A stretch of DNA of 64,000 bases from Sansalvadorimonas sp965221135 (GTDB lineage Bacteria; Pseudomonadota; Gammaproteobacteria; Pseudomonadales; Endozoicomonadaceae): positions 186,001-250,000 of the forward strand of contig CBDCRZ010000127.1 of the NCBI GenBank assembly GCA_965221135.1, read 5' to 3'. The position numbers were made by a program, and so were the translations under genes. Below the pieces are notes generated by a model, which did not search any database, was not told where the DNA came from, and worked only from the letters and a program-made list of their open reading frames with translations. How positions within the stretch are numbered: position 1 is the stretch's first letter; each line of letters begins with the position of its first letter. This document shows positions 7,944 through 17,763 of this stretch, in pieces.

Positions 7944-9323
7944 TTCTCCAATATGAAATGAGCCTGAAGGAAGAGCTTGTTTCCAATATGAAATAAGCCT
8001 GTAGATTCCGGAACCGTCGTTCATGAAGAAAGGATTAAGATCATCATGAACACCGCACTCATCAAAACCTTGCAGGATGTTCGGACGCTACTCACACAGG
8101 CTTCCTGTCTGGAACCGGGCTGGGAGTCAAAGGAGGAGTGTTATCGCTGGATTGAACAAACCCTCAGCCACTTCAAATACCGCTCCCTGAGTAAGGTTGA
8201 AAAAGGGCTTGTTCGCCGCTATCTGGTAACAGCCAGTGGATACTCAAGAGCCCAGACAGCCCGACTGATCCACCAGTACATCAACCCGGGGTAGCGTTAA
8301 GCGTAAGCAGTGTACAGCCAATGGCTTTCAGACCCGATACACCAAGGCCGATATCAGGTTGCTGGCCCATACCGACAGGTTACACAGTGACCTGAACGGT
8401 GCAGCCATCAAAAAGCTTTGTGAACGGGCCTTCCGACAAGGTGATAAGCAGTATGAGCGCTTGGCTACCATCTCTGTCTCTCACCTTTACAATCTCAGGC
8501 AATCCCGCACCTATGAGTGCGTGAGAGGGGTCAAGTACAGCACGCACCCAGTGCAGAGGAATATAGGCATAAGGCGTCGTCCAACCCCTCAGGGACGTCC
8601 GGGATTCATTCGTATTGATACAGTCCATCAAGGCGACAGGGATGGCGTGAAGGGCTTCTATCACATTAACGCTGTTGATGAGGTCACGCAGTATGAGGTT
8701 GTCTGCACGGTCGAGAAGATCAGCGAGCGCTATCTTGTTCCTGCTCTGGAAGAGTTGCTGGCGGGTTTCCCATTCAGGATTGAAGAGATCCATTCCGATA
8801 ACGGCTCAGAGTATATCAACCACCAGGTTGCCAGGTTGCTGAACAAACTGAATGTCGCACTGACAAAGTCCCGCTCCCGGCATAGTAACGACAATGCCCT
8901 GATAGAGAGCAAGAATGGCTCCACCATCAGGAAGCTGCTGGGGCATGCTCATATTCCCCAATGTCATGCTGAGAAGTTCAACCAGTTGGACAGAGAATTT
9001 CTGACCCCTTACCTGAATTATCACCGCCCTTGCTTTTATCCGGAAACCAAAACTGATAAGAAGGGCAAAGAGAAGAAGGTGTATCGGTATGAAAATATGA
9101 TGACGCCCTATGAGAAGCTTCTATCGCTGGATCAGCCAGAGCAGTACCTCAAAGACGGCATTACTCTTGAGCAACTCAAGGAAAAAGCAGAGGTCATGAC
9201 CGATAATGAGGCTGCAGAAAAACTCCAGCATGCCAAAGAAACCTTGTTCAGAACCGTTTTTGAACAGCGAGCCGGTATATAGGTGTTACTACCTAACTTC
9301 AGGCTCATTTCTGGATTGGAGAA
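7944..9323 (+). mobile_element. Insertion sequence with rve-type transposase
   Basis: Imperfect 26-27 bp terminal inverted repeats are seen: TTCTCCAATATGAAATGAGC at 7944 and its inverted counterpart at 9297-9323. The element is about 1.38 kb and carries one transposase gene, now in two frames. It lies between the cassette ending near 7890 and the attC at 9348. Confidence 0.75.
8046..9282 (+). pseudogene. DDE integrase-core (rve) transposase, frameshifted
   Basis: The N-terminal part (8046-8294, 82 residues, helix-turn-helix-like) and the main part (frame of 8359-9282) are joined by a frame change at a CCCGGGG run near 8290; one extra G would explain it. The catalytic core reads FIRIDTVHQGD, then EIHSDNGSEYIN, then ALIESKNGS, that is D-D-E spacing of retroviral-type integrases as in the IS3/IS481 group. 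The exact IS family cannot be fixed by eye. The split could be decay or programmed frameshifting. Confidence 0.75.
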
Positions 9324-9347
9324 TACTGCGGTTTGTAGAATAGTTAC

Positions 9348-9403
9348 GTCTCAACGACTACATGTGGGGCGCAGTAGGCGTCACCTGGATGCATTTGTTA
9401 GAA
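9348..9403 (+). other. attC-like recombination site
   Basis: The left core is TCTCAAC. The body ACTACATGTGGGGCG, a short loop and CACCTGGATGCATTT follow, then the right core GTTAGAA at 9397-9403. The arm CACCTGGATGC is shared, inverted, with the site at 3844, so the orientation of this site is less certain than of the others. Confidence 0.55.
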
Positions 9404-9433
9404 GTGCTACATTGGACACTGGTTTCTTTTAGG

Positions 9434-10294
9434 ATGAATTATATGAGACGGCTGTGTATCGCTGCTTTGATTTCGATATTTTCATCATTATCTAATGCTT
9501 GGACGTGTACGGTCTGTGGATTTAGCTTTGAAAGTCAATGTGCGCACAATTGCAAACCTTTAGAGAGAAAGGTAGAAGAGTGTGAACCTTGCTTTGATGC
9601 TGAGTACTTACAGAGGTTTACTGAAGATTTAGGTTGTTCTCGGCTAACTTTACCACCAAGTTCTATTTGCAACGCAATGAAGTGTATTAGTAGTTTTTTG
9701 AGCCAAAGCTCACAAAAAAAAGATATGGGTGTCGCTCCTTTTCATTGGTTTTATCATTTAATGGAGAAGTTGAAGCTATATGTAGAAGATAGATCACCCT
9801 CCGATCCCTTACTTACTAGTAGGGGGAATGAATTTCTTGAAGGTACAAAAATATGCTCTCAAGATCAAATGCTGATTGAAAGACTAAATGTTAAACCTGA
9901 CTTAACTCCGTGGGCTAATGAAAGATACCCATTTAAAATTTATGATTGGATGGCCTATGAAGCAAATTTATGTATTTGTTCGGATGAAGGAGTAGAAGTA
10001 GACGATGCATTGTGTAAATTGATTTATGAGTCTTTGCTTTACTTTTCAGATAAAACAGAACTTGGTGATCCTGTCCATGATTTCCCTATTAATCAAGTTG
10101 AAATCAAAACATGTTTTATCTCATGGTTGAAGTGTCTTGGATTAATATCGAATGATAAATTTATGACTCTAACTACTAGGGGCTCACAAATATTTAGAAT
10201 GTTAAGGGACGGTTACCCTAACTATCAAAATGGAGCAGATCAATCAAAATATTATCCTGAAAATAGAGATGATGGTTACTCTGATAGTGATTAG
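9434..10294 (+). CDS. Secreted protein with N-terminal CxxC motifs, cassette gene
   Basis: A start at 9434 is preferred to the earlier in-frame ATG at 9362, which lies inside the attC. It has AGGA just upstream and gives a signal peptide (MNYMRRLCIAALISIFSSLS, cleavage near NA-WTC). The mature protein of about 264 residues opens with a cysteine-rich segment (CTVCGF, CAHNC, CEPCF) and has further cysteines, some paired. The C-terminus is hydrophilic and acidic. No known family. The gene is AT-rich, follows an attC by 30 bp and is followed by an IS1182 end remnant. Confidence 0.6.
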   Translation: MNYMRRLCIAALISIFSSLSNAWTCTVCGFSFESQCAHNCKPLERKVEECEPCFDAEYLQRFTEDLGCSRLTLPPSSICNAMKCISSFLSQSSQKKDMGVAPFHWFYHLMEKLKLYVEDRSPSDPLLTSRGNEFLEGTKICSQDQMLIERLNVKPDLTPWANERYPFKIYDWMAYEANLCICSDEGVEVDDALCKLIYESLLYFSDKTELGDPVHDFPINQVEIKTCFISWLKCLGLISNDKFMTLTTRGSQIFRMLRDGYPNYQNGADQSKYYPENRDDGYSDSD

Positions 10295-10310
10295 GGGCAT
10301 TATAAAGAAT

Positions 10311-10402
10311 CTGTAGAAAAACCCAAAATCAAAGCATAAAAACACTACACCGGCTTCGATTCGGCAGGCTATCTACAGATTTTCTGTTTTAATTATTCTT
10401 TC
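10311..10402. mobile_element. Solo end of an IS1182-family element
   Basis: CTGTAGAAAAACCC and the following 90 bp match, in inverse orientation, the right end of the IS1182 copy (14690-14775), including the internal CTACAGATT repeat. No transposase remains. It truncates the 5' end of the next gene. Confidence 0.7.
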
Positions 10403-10640
10403 ACTCTATGCGGCTCCCGCTGTTGTTATAGAACTAAAAACTGGTGTTGCTGGCCAAAAAGCTGTAGCTCAGATTCTCAGTTATATGGGTGATATTCTCT
10501 CTGAGGAGGGAAACGTTAGAGGGATTTTGGTCGCATCAGACTTTGACTCTAAAGCAACGTCAGCCGCAAGACTAGTTCCAAACCTGTTGCTCCAAAAGTA
10601 CTCAATAAATTTCAATTTCAGTGCAATAGAAAGCAGCTAA
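10403..10640 (+). pseudogene. C-terminal fragment of a NucS-like (PD-(D/E)XK) nuclease, cassette gene
   Basis: The frame reads PAVVIELKTGVAGQKAVAQI, then LSYMGDILSEEGNVRGILVA, and ends at TAA 10638-10640. The IELK motif, the following QILSYMG helix and VRGILVA are the layout of the nuclease domain of NucS/DUF91 endonucleases. About 80 codons remain; the start and N-terminal domain were lost to the IS1182 end. An attC follows immediately, so this was a cassette gene. The assignment is by motif, not by search. Confidence 0.55.
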
Positions 10641-10699
10641 CAAGTAAATCCACGGGACGGCTTCGGCGCCCGCTTCGCTCGGTGATTTGGGCGTTAGCC
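10634..10699 (+). other. attC recombination site
   Basis: The left core AGCTAAC overlaps the stop codon of the NucS-like fragment. The body AAGTAAATCCACGGGACGG and its pairing arm (CGGTGATTTGG) follow, then the right core GTTAGCC at 10693-10699. Confidence 0.7.
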
Positions 10700-11081
10700 G
10701 AAGCAGTCAATTCTAATATCCCGTAAACAATAACCTGAATCAGTGACTTCTTGATTGTCACGTGCTCATGCTGCTTGTTTGAACGGGTTCAGTGCTTTCG
10801 GATTCAACTTTTCAGTACGAGGTCTTCAGGTTTTGTTCAACATTTTCAGTATCAATGTCCTCAGCGCCGTTTCTGATGATCTTTTGGGGGCCTCAAGCCA
10901 TAGAACACCATGGCCTTCATCGAAAGCCTTTATCGTTCCATTGGAGAGCGGTTTTATCGGACGGCTAAGTAGCCAGACAGCAGCTTTCCTATTTTAGCTG
11001 CCCTACAACGTACGGTAGTTCTATTTTCCAGAGTGCTATATTCACAAATCACAGTACCACTATTATCTCGAGCTTATCGTT
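10700..11081. other. Non-coding stretch between attC and IS630 transposase
   Basis: An 80-codon open frame (10755-10997) lacks family resemblance and is probably fortuitous. The end of the stretch must contain the left end of the IS630-type element, but its inverted repeat was not identified. Confidence 0.35.
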
Positions 11082-12113
11082 ATGAAGAAGACTGCTCATA
11101 CCATCGCTGATAGTGCCATTGTTGAAACTCTGAAGTGTGCCATGCGCAACGCTCCCCTGCCTTGTATGAGAGAGCGTGCCCATGCGGTATTGCTTAGCTC
11201 AAGGGGTTACTCTCTGGCTCAAATAGCTGATGTCTTTGATGTTCAGTACCAAACGATTTCTCGCTGGATTGATGACTGGGAATTTTCAGGCATACAGGGC
11301 CTGTACAAAGGTCATGGAGGCGGTAAGCCGACGATCTACAATGACCATGAAGCGCAACGCCTTGCAGACCTGATTGCCGAAGAGCCGCGTCGCATATCCT
11401 ATGCGAAAGCAAAACTTGAAGAAGAGAGCGGTAAGTCGGCCTGCTTTAAAACTCTGAAGCGGATGGCAAAAAAAAATCGGCCTGGTCTACAAACGCGTAC
11501 GAAAATCCTGTCGGCATAAACGCGATCAGGAATCCTTTGAACGCTGCCAGCAATCACTAAAAAATGCCCAAGCCGCTGAGCGGAAATGACTGATAAACCT
11601 ATTCTATTTCGATGAGTCTGGTTTCTCTCAGCAGCCTTGCGTTCCTTATGCCTGGCAGAAGAAAGGGGAGCTGCTCAGGATACCCTCAGTCAACAGTCAG
11701 CGAATAAATGTTCTGGGATTCATGAATCGAGATAACGACCTGTTTTACTATCCTGTTTGCGGATCTGTCACTGGTGATGAAGTCATCCGTGTATTTGAAG
11801 ATTTTTCTGAACAGATCCAAGACCCCAAATACAGCACAGGCGACAGGTACACTCTGGTCGTAGTCGATAATGCCAGCATTCATACGTGCAAAAAGTTCAG
11901 AGAGAAGCTGGATGACTGGATGCTCGAAAAGAAGTTGATTGTCTGCTACTTGCCCACATATTCCCCGGAGCTAAACCTGATTGAGATTCTGTGGGGCAAG
12001 GTGAAATATGAATGGCTGAACCTCATGAAGGTTATGAGCTTTGATGAATTCCAAAAAGAGCTAAAACGTGTTTTCGATATGTTCGGTAAGGAATATATGA
12101 TTTCATTTGTCTG
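11082..12113 (+). pseudogene. IS630-family transposase, frameshifted with an internal stop
   Basis: The N-terminal part (11082-11519) carries a helix-turn-helix (YSLAQIADVFDVQYQTISRW). The frame is lost at a run of nine A (11468-11476), continues one frame over as IGLVYKRVRKSC, then meets a TGA near 11588. The catalytic half (to 12113) shows FYFDESGFSQQP, VVVDNASIHT and LPTYSPELNLIEILWG, the D-D-E triad and PxxSPxLNxIE signature of IS630/Tc1-like enzymes. Cut-and-paste transposition into TA targets is the family activity. This copy is dead as written unless the A-run is an assembly error or a programmed slip. Confidence 0.8.
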
Positions 12114-12175
12114 AGTACTTATGGCCTGTTGAATCTGAGAACGGATATCTTTCAATAGCTTGGGAGACTGCTGAA

Positions 12176-12261
12176 TCAATCAGCCGAACCGCCGTGGTAC
12201 GTGATCCGTATGCCCGGTGGTGTGGGAAGAGCGGAGCCGTGAGGCTCCGCCCTATCCCGAT
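12176..12261 (+). mobile_element. 3' end of a group II intron
   Basis: The segment ATCCGTATGCCCGGTGGTGT followed by GGAGCCGTGAGGCTCC and CCTATCCCGAT has the domain V/VI arrangement of the intron at 1150. Only the last 85 bp or so remain, next to the IS630 element, so the rest was lost. Confidence 0.65.
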
Positions 12262-12559
12262 TGCACGGCTAAGCGCCTATTAAATTGAGAACGTCGGTAA
12301 TTAATGAGCCAAACCCAGCAAAACGGTTCCGGTAAGCTGGCATATAGCGTTCTGGGTTTCATCAAATTCTTTTTCGTCGGTTCGCTTCGTGCCCAACAAT
12401 GTTCGTGTAACGCCAGCACATATATTTGGGTTCCGTCGTTCCCGGTTTTGTTGCCAGGTTTGTGTTTCATCAAAACGTTCTGGCATCTCAGTTACTGCGT
12501 GGTTCGTGCCCGTCGCTGGCATAATCAACATCGTGCAAGCTGGCATGCTCAGGTAAACT
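12262..12559. other. Unassigned sequence between mobile remnants
   Basis: There is no convincing gene. It contains two imperfect copies of a segment with GTTTCATCAAA (about 12356 and 12466). Open frames on both strands look fortuitous. Confidence 0.3.
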
Positions 12560-12710
12560 TCACGGAGCGTGCAACGGGCGTATATCCGGCTTCATCTTCG
12601 CCGCATATAAAGCGATAACACGGGCATCTACCTTGTCTGTTTTTGCCAATACTCCGAGAGCTCTGGCAAAGTGTCTGACCTTGACTGCGACAGTGGGGCC
12701 GCAAAGGCTA
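12560..12710 (-). pseudogene. IS110-family transposase, N-terminal-domain fragment
   Basis: Minus-strand translation gives VRHFARALGVLAKTDKVDAR followed by VIALYAAKMKPDIRPLHAP. The KTDKVDA segment is characteristic of the DEDD (RuvC-like) domain of IS110 transposases. Both sides are cut away, leaving about 50 codons. Confidence 0.65.
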
Positions 12711-12727
12711 TCGGATGCTCAGGCGAC

Positions 12728-12961
12728 TGGTCATTGACCGATGGTTGGCATGGAATACAGCGAAATCTGCTCATGGAGCATGTGGAGGCCGAGTGGAAGC
12801 CCTGCACTGCGGTATGCTTTACCGAACAGATATTTCAAGAACCCTGGGCTGCCGGAATTGGCAGCAAGATAAACAACAGTGATTTGAAACGCAGTGCTAC
12901 GTGACCCGTATGGCCGGTGTTGTGGGAGCAGCGGAGTCGTGAGGCTTCGCCCTATCCCGAT
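12728..12961 (+). mobile_element. 3' fragment of a group II intron
   Basis: About 234 bp nearly identical to 2540-2774, the 3' part of the intron at 1150, ending CCTATCCCGAT. It is followed by TTGAGG, which would complete an attC core (GTTGAGG), so this intron too was probably seated in an attC. Confidence 0.75.
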
Positions 12962-12966
12962 TGAGG

Positions 12967-14775
12967 CTGTAGAAAAACCTCCAGCCCCCCTGTCCTGACA
13001 GGGTGTGTCTGGTAAAATACCCACTCAAGCCCCTGATAAGATTAAAAACCCGCGCCATACCTCGCTTCAAGCCGTACGACACCAGCCAGAATCTTTTAAT
13101 ACCTGTGAACCTTGCCGAACAGCTTGTTGAAGGGTCTTTTGATGGTCGATCATGAGATGGATACAACCATCTTCAATGAGCATTACAAAAATGATGCAAC
13201 CGGTCGGCTGGCGTACGACCCGGCAATGTTATTAAAGGTGGTGTTGTTCGCCTATTCCAGGGGAATCACCTCCAGCCGGAAGATTAAAAAAGCTTGCCGC
13301 AAGAGCATTGTGTTTATGGCGCTGGCTGCCGACAGTCAGCCACACTTAACGACCATTGCTGATTTTATCAGCCGCCTGCATACACCCATCACCGACTTGT
13401 TTATGCAGATACTCATGGTCTGCGATCAGCTCGATCTGATCGGCACGGATATGTTCGCTATTGATGGACGAAAGATGCCGTCCAATGCCAGCAAAGAGTG
13501 GAGTGGCACCCATAAAGAACTCAGGGATAAAAAGAAGAAACTGGAGGCGGCTGTCGACCGGATGATCAACCGCCATAAGGAAGAAGATCAGCAGGAGCAG
13601 GTGAACCCACAGCATCGCAAAAACGATGAGCAGCGCATGGCCACACTGAAAAAAGCGGCTCATCAGATCAAAACCTTCCTCGATAAAGAACACGAAAAAC
13701 TCAACAAACGCAATAAACCCTTAAAGGGCAATGTGACCGCCGCGGACAGCGCCAAAATGAAAACCTCCAAAGGGGTGATTCAAGGCTACTGCGGCGTGAC
13801 CGGTGTCGACAGCAAACATCAGGTGATTATGCACGTCGAGGCCTGCGCAGTGGTTCAGAGCACCCCACGCGAAACCATTGAGGCCCACTGTGAATAGCTC
13901 AAACATGGCAATGTATTCACATCCGCGAGAGTGGTGGCAGACAGCGGATTCCATTCCCGCGAGAACCTGGAAGCTCTTCGAGCGATGAAGGTGGATGGCT
14001 ACATCGCCGACAACCAGTTCCGCCAGCGTGACCCTGACTTTGACCAGGCCGGTCGCCACAAAGAGCAACATAATAAGGAACGGCCTGCACTGGCAAAGAA
14101 GCGTGGTAAGCCGGTGTCGTCTGGACGCTTCACCCTAAAAGACTTCGCCTTTGATGAGCAGAACCAGACCTGCACCTGCCCAGCGGGGAAATCCATGTGG
14201 TTGAGCAGTACCAAAGCGATGATCGGGACAAAGCCCGGCTACCAGTTCTGCGGCTACGTTAAGCACTGCCGGGTCTGCCCGCTGAAAGAACAATGCCTGC
14301 GCAAGCCAGACCAGAAATCAGCCAGATCTGCCGTGTTCAGCTACAAACCAGAAGGCTATGACAAGCCCGATGCCCTGCAACTGATGAAAGACAAGATCGA
14401 CAGCCCGGCAGGTAAACGGATTTATAGCAAACGCCTCGGCATCGTCGAACCGCCGTACGGCCATATGCAGGGAATGGGGCTACCAAGGTGAATGCCCAGT
14501 GGCAGTTTATGTGCGCTGTGCACAATCTTAAGAAAATCCACGGGTATGGGGGTGAGAAACTGCAACAGCGGATAGATAAGGTGCAAAGAAAACGCTGAAA
14601 GAGCCAGATACAGGCTTCTCAGCCCTTGTGAATGCCCTCAAAACACCCTGATCGCTCTTTATGGTTATTGAGCCGCATAAAGTGAAAGAATAATTAAAAC
14701 AGACAATCTGTAGAGAGCCTGGTAAATCGAAGCAGGTGTAGTGTTTTTATGCTTTGATTTTGGGTTTTTCTACAG
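12967..14775 (+). mobile_element. IS1182-family insertion sequence
   Basis: 12-bp inverted ends (CTGTAGAAAAAC at 12967, GTTTTTCTACAG at 14764-14775) enclose an IS1182-type transposase. TTGAGG precedes the left end, and ATTC then an attC core GTTAGGT follows the right end. The same flanking geometry surrounds the 157-bp element at 7324. Confidence 0.8.
13112..14598 (+). pseudogene. IS1182-family transposase with amber stop and late frameshift
   Basis: The frame from 13112 shows DPAMLLKVVLFAYSRGI and SSRKIKKAC, then FAIDGRKMPSNASKEWSGTH, typical of IS1182. A TAG at 13895-13897 interrupts it; the same frame continues with VVADSGFHSRENLE and a Cys-rich CRVCPLKEQC segment and reaches GIVEPPYGHMQG. 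A shift near 14470 then separates the tail (QWQFMCAVHNLKKI to a TGA near 14598). All three catalytic regions are recognisable, so the damage is recent: one stop codon and one indel. Confidence 0.85.
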
Positions 14776-14779
14776 ATTC

Positions 14780-14786
14780 GTTAGGT
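14780..14786 (+). other. attC core site (right half only)
   Basis: GTTAGGT followed by GC, as at 330, four bases after the IS1182 end. The left part of this attC is replaced by the insertion. Confidence 0.45.
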
Positions 14787-14808
14787 GCTAAATATAAATC
14801 ACACTCAA

Positions 14809-15408
14809 TCACTCTAATATGCTTGCCAACGTTATTGCTATAGTATTTGAAGTTACATGAGCTGCCGTTGATGAGACTATTCCTTCCTTTTGGTAAATTG
14901 ATGAAAACATGTACCCCGTAAACAAAGTATTTACAACCTGAAAATTCAATCTATTAACACCAATATAATGCGTAAAACTAAACATCACAGATGAACCTGT
15001 TATGGCTACAAGCTCTGACATTTTTGACTTTTGTTTTTCTTTTAAAGATAAAAAAGAAGTGCTGATATATGAAACACCATAAAATATGTTTTGTATACAT
15101 AGCCTAAAGATTAATTCTTCAATTACAGCAAATATGATTCCAGCATAAGTTGTTATTCTAAAAACATCATGTGGATCGTCATTAAGTGAAGTGATGTATG
15201 ATAAACCTACGTAGGCCGAAATTGAAACAGATGCAATGCATATACCCAGCTTAACACCCGCACATACTTTATGAGTTATTTTTGATATATATGATTTGGT
15301 TTCAACAGGTCGTAATTTGCATCCACTACTTTTTTCAGAAAAACTATTCCATTGATTCTGGCATATTCTATTTCCAGCTTTTTTATTACGTAATGCATAT
15401 GAACAGAC
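14809..15408 (-). pseudogene. CPBP-family intramembrane protease, frame-damaged cassette gene
   Basis: The minus-strand frame is open from 15408 to the stop at 14809 but has no plausible start before an internal ATG at 15021. An ATG at 15398 lies in a neighbouring frame, and a run of A near 15340 could be the site of a frameshift. The open frame encodes the CPBP motif EELIFR, then a FSFTHYIG segment and a later HVTSN, which match the Glu-Glu/Arg, His and His/Asn elements of CAAX-protease/bacteriocin-processing (Abi) membrane proteases. Several hydrophobic helices are visible. Such genes are common in bacteriocin immunity and phage defence; the role here is unknown. Confidence 0.55.
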
Positions 15409-15472
15409 TCATTAATATTAAAAAACAATAATTGCAAGATCACCAAATCATATTAATAACATAAGAGTTAGC

Positions 15473-15521
15473 GCACCTAACCAAAAATCCAGATGACGCT
15501 TTCGGCGCACTTGATTTAGGC
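15473..15521 (+). other. attC-like site interrupted by the second group II intron
   Basis: The left core ACCTAAC is followed by CAAAAATCCAGATGACGC, a loop, and GCGCACTTGATTTAGGC, ending directly at the intron start. The insertion point relative to the attC is the same as at 1149/1150. Confidence 0.7.
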
Positions 15522-16393
15522 GTGCGTGCCGGGCATGGCACTTAACTCGAGAGGTGAAAGTCCTCTTACCAGGTATTCGCAGAGCCGAAGGTTAGCGAAA
15601 GGGCACCAAAAGTAGGCGCCTTAAGCGAGGGCGTTGTCGCGAGGCAGGGTCTGAAGGAAGTCCAACGCAAAATCGCGGGACGACGAACAGGAACCCAATA
15701 TGAGGTGTGACGCCTCTCGTAAATTAAAAGCGGGCCAGTGGGCACGTGACCATTAAGCCCTCCATCTGCAATCGGGATACCTTTTATAAATTGGGCGTTT
15801 ACGCGAGGAAAGTTAAGTGTCTTACCCCGGGAGGTCTGCACTGTGTTGAGGGAACAACTGACAGCAGAGCAATCTGTTGTGAACGCAATGCAGAAGTCAG
15901 CAGACGGCATAGTAGGTGGCCTCTTGCCACTGAAGGCCAGAACAAATCTCGGAGAGTCATCATCGGGGAAGTGAGTTCGGATGGCATCTGTTAAACAACT
16001 CTCGTTGTCTCTGGAAAATCCAGAGGGTGAACCGAAGTCGGGAGACTCGATTGAACCACTCGAAATTCAAAAGAAGCACCTTGTGTTCATCTTTGATGGC
16101 GCGTGTTCTGGACAGGAATAATCTGGTTCGTGCGCTGAAACAGGTTCAACGCAATAAAGGCGCTCCGGGTGTTGACGGCATGACTGTTGACGACCTTCCA
16201 GCTTTTCTCAAACGACACTGGCCGATGATACGGCAGCAACTTATAGACGGAGTCTACTCCCCCAAGCCCGTTTTGCGCGTGGAAATCCCTAAACCGGATG
16301 GACGCAAACGCAAACTGGGAATACCTACCGTTCTTGATCGTCTGATTCAACAGGCTATAGCCCAGATTATGCAGGAAGAGTTGGACGGACAAA
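15522..16393 (+). mobile_element. Group II intron, second attC-inserted copy, 3'-truncated
   Basis: It starts GTGCG (GUGYG consensus) and is almost identical to 1150-2070, apart from a deletion of a few dozen bases near the equivalent of 1320-1400. It breaks off within the RT gene at about 16393, where an ISNCY-like remnant in the opposite orientation begins. The 3' domains are absent. Confidence 0.8.
16027..16393 (+). pseudogene. ltrA: Group II intron reverse transcriptase, N-terminal fragment
   Basis: About 120 codons of the same RT as at 1725 (GAPGVDGMTVDDLPAFLKRH and IPTVLDRLIQQAI), cut before the palm motifs. The last codons of the open frame belong to the neighbouring remnant. Not functional. 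Confidence 0.8.
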
Positions 16394-17310
16394 ATATTTT
16401 CTCATTATGGGGGATAACCTGATCTTCAAAAACACGACGAATGATCAAGTGAATTTGGCGTGCCCCCTGTTGAATAAACCAGTTCAATTGCTCCAGACTG
16501 TTGTCATCGATACTTCGCTTGCCAAGCAATGACAGAGTCGTCTGCCCTTTCATAATGATGTGGTTACAGTGCTTGAGGTAGTCCATGTAAGCATCATCCA
16601 TCTGACTGATCTTGGCCTGACGGCGGGATGGGCTACTCGCTGTGGAATGTTTTATCCTGCGCACGATGTGATAGCGTTTGGTCAGTGTGTTCAACAGATA
16701 TTTTTGCTGCCTCCAAAGAGTGTCCCCCAGCTCAGAGGCTACGACACCTGCTATTTCAATCGTCTTTCTGCAGGCATCCCTGAGGAGGCTCAAGTCAGTG
16801 GGAAAGTGCACGTCGATTTCTACGACGAAGGAATCACAACGCCCCTGGATCGCTTCGTCTTTTTTTTACCAACTGATGTCCGGCTTTGACGACCACCTGA
16901 TTGATCTGGTCAAGAATCTCTGGCGTTAACAGAGCAACATTGTCGTAGACTGTCTGAAGCCGGTAACGGTGCTCATCGTAAGGGCCGTGGCCGAGCATCT
17001 GGCGGAGAGTTCCATGCTCATTGGCCAGCTCCAGAAGACGGTCATAATCGCAGTTGATAGAAAGCCGAAGTGTTCCCAGAACCAGTACACACCAAAGATC
17101 CATACCGGGACGACCATTGTTGCTGTTAACCTTCTCGGGAATGGCCTGTTGCAGAATCACAAAGACTTCTCGTCGTAACTCTGGAGTGGTGTAGAGATGT
17201 TGAAGGCCACGAAGTATCCGGGGGATGTCGTCGCGAGAGCGTTCATTGAAGCGAATAGCCGAAATATCGACTTCACCAAGCTGTTTCTGGGGATCGAGTG
17301 ACTGACGCAT
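16394..17310 (-). pseudogene. ISNCY-like transposase, frameshifted and 3'-truncated
   Basis: The N-terminal frame (17310 down to 16834) contains RDDIPRILRGLQHLY, DLWCVLVLGTLRLSINCDYD and LLELANEHGTLRQMLGHG, which I recognise from the ISNCY-type transposases. The frame is lost at a run of eight A (complement of 16860-16867). In the adjacent frame it goes on as CDSFVVEIDVHFPTDLSLL and runs to the junction with the intron at about 16393. The C-terminus is missing. Confidence 0.65.
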
Positions 17311-17323
17311 AGTGCAGATAGAA

Positions 17324-17395
17324 CCTGTCCGAAAACTTCAGCCCTTATTATGGCTTACGAGCCAGTAATGCCAGGGGGGTAGGTTTTCGGACAGG
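17324..17395. repeat. Perfect 13-bp inverted repeat at the IS end
   Basis: CCTGTCCGAAAAC at 17324-17336 and its exact complement at 17383-17395 are 46 bp apart, outside the transposase start. One is probably the terminal repeat of the ISNCY-like element; the other may be a second, abutting end. Confidence 0.6.
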
Positions 17396-17526
17396 AACTA
17401 CTTATAATCTGAAGTCGAGATTTCACCAAATTTATAACTGTTGAGGTTATTCATAAACCGTTTTCTTTAATATTCTATAAATATTATCAAAGGTTTTATA
17501 TTAATATTTTTCCAGGAATTTTTAAA

Positions 17527-17763
17527 ATGAAGTTCAAAGATAATCAGTCAATACAAGATGTTGTGAACAAAGTGAAACGTAGCTTTTTGATAAGATGTTT
17601 TAAAGAAGTTTCAAAGCAGTATCCTCCGGTTATAAACATGTCCCCAGAGGAAGGTGCAGATGAATTGTTGCGCTTGGAAATGGAAAATGAAATATCCATC
17701 GAATTGTCATCAGAAAGAGATATTATTAACTGCCATATCCATAAGTATCACTTGAACACTTGA
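17527..17763 (+). CDS. Small cytosolic hypothetical protein, cassette gene
   Basis: A 78-residue charged protein without a signal peptide or transmembrane segment, AT-rich, with no family recognised. Its last codons (HLNT, then TGA) lie inside an 8-bp tandem repeat that continues past the stop. The attC at 17810 follows by 47 bp, so it fits a cassette gene in the canonical orientation. Confidence 0.5.
   Translation: MKFKDNQSIQDVVNKVKRSFLIRCFKEVSKQYPPVINMSPEEGADELLRLEMENEISIELSSERDIINCHIHKYHLNT

Noticed and set aside
10755..10997. 80-codon plus-strand open frame
   Set aside because: No ribosome binding site, no family resemblance; it lies in non-coding sequence ahead of the IS630 gene.
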